49,129 nucleotides of DNA, from positions 1 through 49,129 of the forward strand of contig DBFBGQ010000097.1 in assembly GCA_048201975.1 (NCBI GenBank). Reading direction: 5' to 3'. Below the pieces are notes generated by a model. That model saw only the letters and a list, made by a program, of their open reading frames with translations. It was not told the DNA's origin and did no database searches. This stretch comes from Egerieenecus sp048201975. GTDB taxonomy: Bacteria > Bacillota > Clostridia > Christensenellales > Aristaeellaceae. Position numbers and translations under genes: made by a program. Positions within the stretch are counted from its first letter, which is position 1. Each line of letters starts with the position of its first letter. Below are positions 48,973 through 49,129 of this stretch, piece after piece.

Positions 48973-49129
48973 TCGAAAAGTGGGAAACCCCACTTTTTCG
49001 AGGAAGCAACTTCGGCCAACCAGAGGTCGTCCGAAGTTGTAAGGAATTGATTTTGCAAGCAAAATCAACCACCCGCCCCGCCGGCAGAGCCGGCGGATAC
49101 GAATGGAAGTCGAAGGGGCTGCGGCCCCT
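48973..49129. other. Cluster of five stem-loops at the window edge
   Basis: In 157 bases: TCGAAAAGTGGG / CCCACTTTTTCGA (48973-49001), CAACTTCGG / CCGAAGTTG (49007-49039), TTGATTTTGC-AA-GCAAAATCAA (49047-49068), CCGCCGGC-aga-GCCGGCGG (49078-49096) and AGGGGC-TGCG-GCCCCT (49114-49129). No protein is supported. It has no second copy in the window and is probably cut by the window end. Confidence 0.7.

Noticed and set aside
45852..49058. A single 1068-residue reading frame covering comEC and the region upstream
   Set aside because: The first ~300 residues are low-complexity Gly/Ala/Arg sequence in a wrong frame over the metallo-beta-lactamase gene. ComEC starts at 48152 with an ATGA overlap.
1..49129. 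CRISPR arrays, tRNA or rRNA genes, transposases or phage genes
   Set aside because: I saw no evenly spaced short direct repeats, no tRNA cloverleaf or rRNA landmark and no transposase, integrase or phage protein motif anywhere in the window.

Overview
The window comes from a GC-rich (roughly 60-65% by eye) spore-forming Bacillota, most likely a gut-type member of the class Clostridia. Supporting evidence: a SpoIVB sporulation protease, the murB-rapZ-whiA-HPr-like cluster, long-form HPF, a SAM-I riboswitch on metK, Gram-positive ribosome binding sites, and sigma-A promoters of the TTGACA-N17-TATAAT type. The exact family cannot be fixed from the sequence.

Layout. 1-1500: spoIVB (+). 1576-8318 (-): one operon, xpaC-like, telA, lemA-like, TPM-domain, coaE, a membrane lytic transglycosylase and an orphan peptide-binding protein. 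8545-10013 (+): promoter, SAM-I riboswitch, terminator and metK. 10425-11740 (-): ROK sugar kinase and a DUF3842 protein. 11845-12610 (+): a structured leader, probably a raiA-type RNA, followed by hpf. 12982-16110 (-): murB-rapZ-whiA-HPr-like; the HPr has Thr15 in place of the catalytic His, as expected for a Crh-type regulator. 16393-21100 (-): CotH kinase with lamin-tail domains, DUF4956 membrane protein and VTC polyphosphate polymerase. 21402-24761 (+): GH43 glycosidase, MATE exporter and a small membrane protein. 24876-33608 (+): maltodextrin/glycogen regulon, LacI regulator, malEFG, malQ and glgP, with three abutting LacI-type operators just after a consensus promoter. 33977-35686 (-): flavin/pyridoxamine oxidase-like protein, Tat-exported C_GCAxxG_C_C protein and DUF3899 protein. 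35760-44130 (-): oppABCDF with strongly enlarged A, C, D and F subunits. 44292-48886 (-): metallo-beta-lactamase-fold protein, comEC, holA and a small membrane protein. 48973-49129: a run of stem-loops reaching the window edge.

The most interesting signal is not a gene. A repeat of about 206-210 nt occurs three times (10041, 12671, 33686), always just downstream of a + strand gene and always in a convergent intergenic space. It has a near-invariant 57-nt core, several conserved hairpins, one stem with compensatory base changes between copies, and a terminal A/U-rich hairpin. A GC-rich arm begins exactly nine bases after it in every copy. This looks like a structured RNA or 3'-UTR element that I cannot assign to a known family. 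The second strongest observation is the enlarged oligopeptide transporter.
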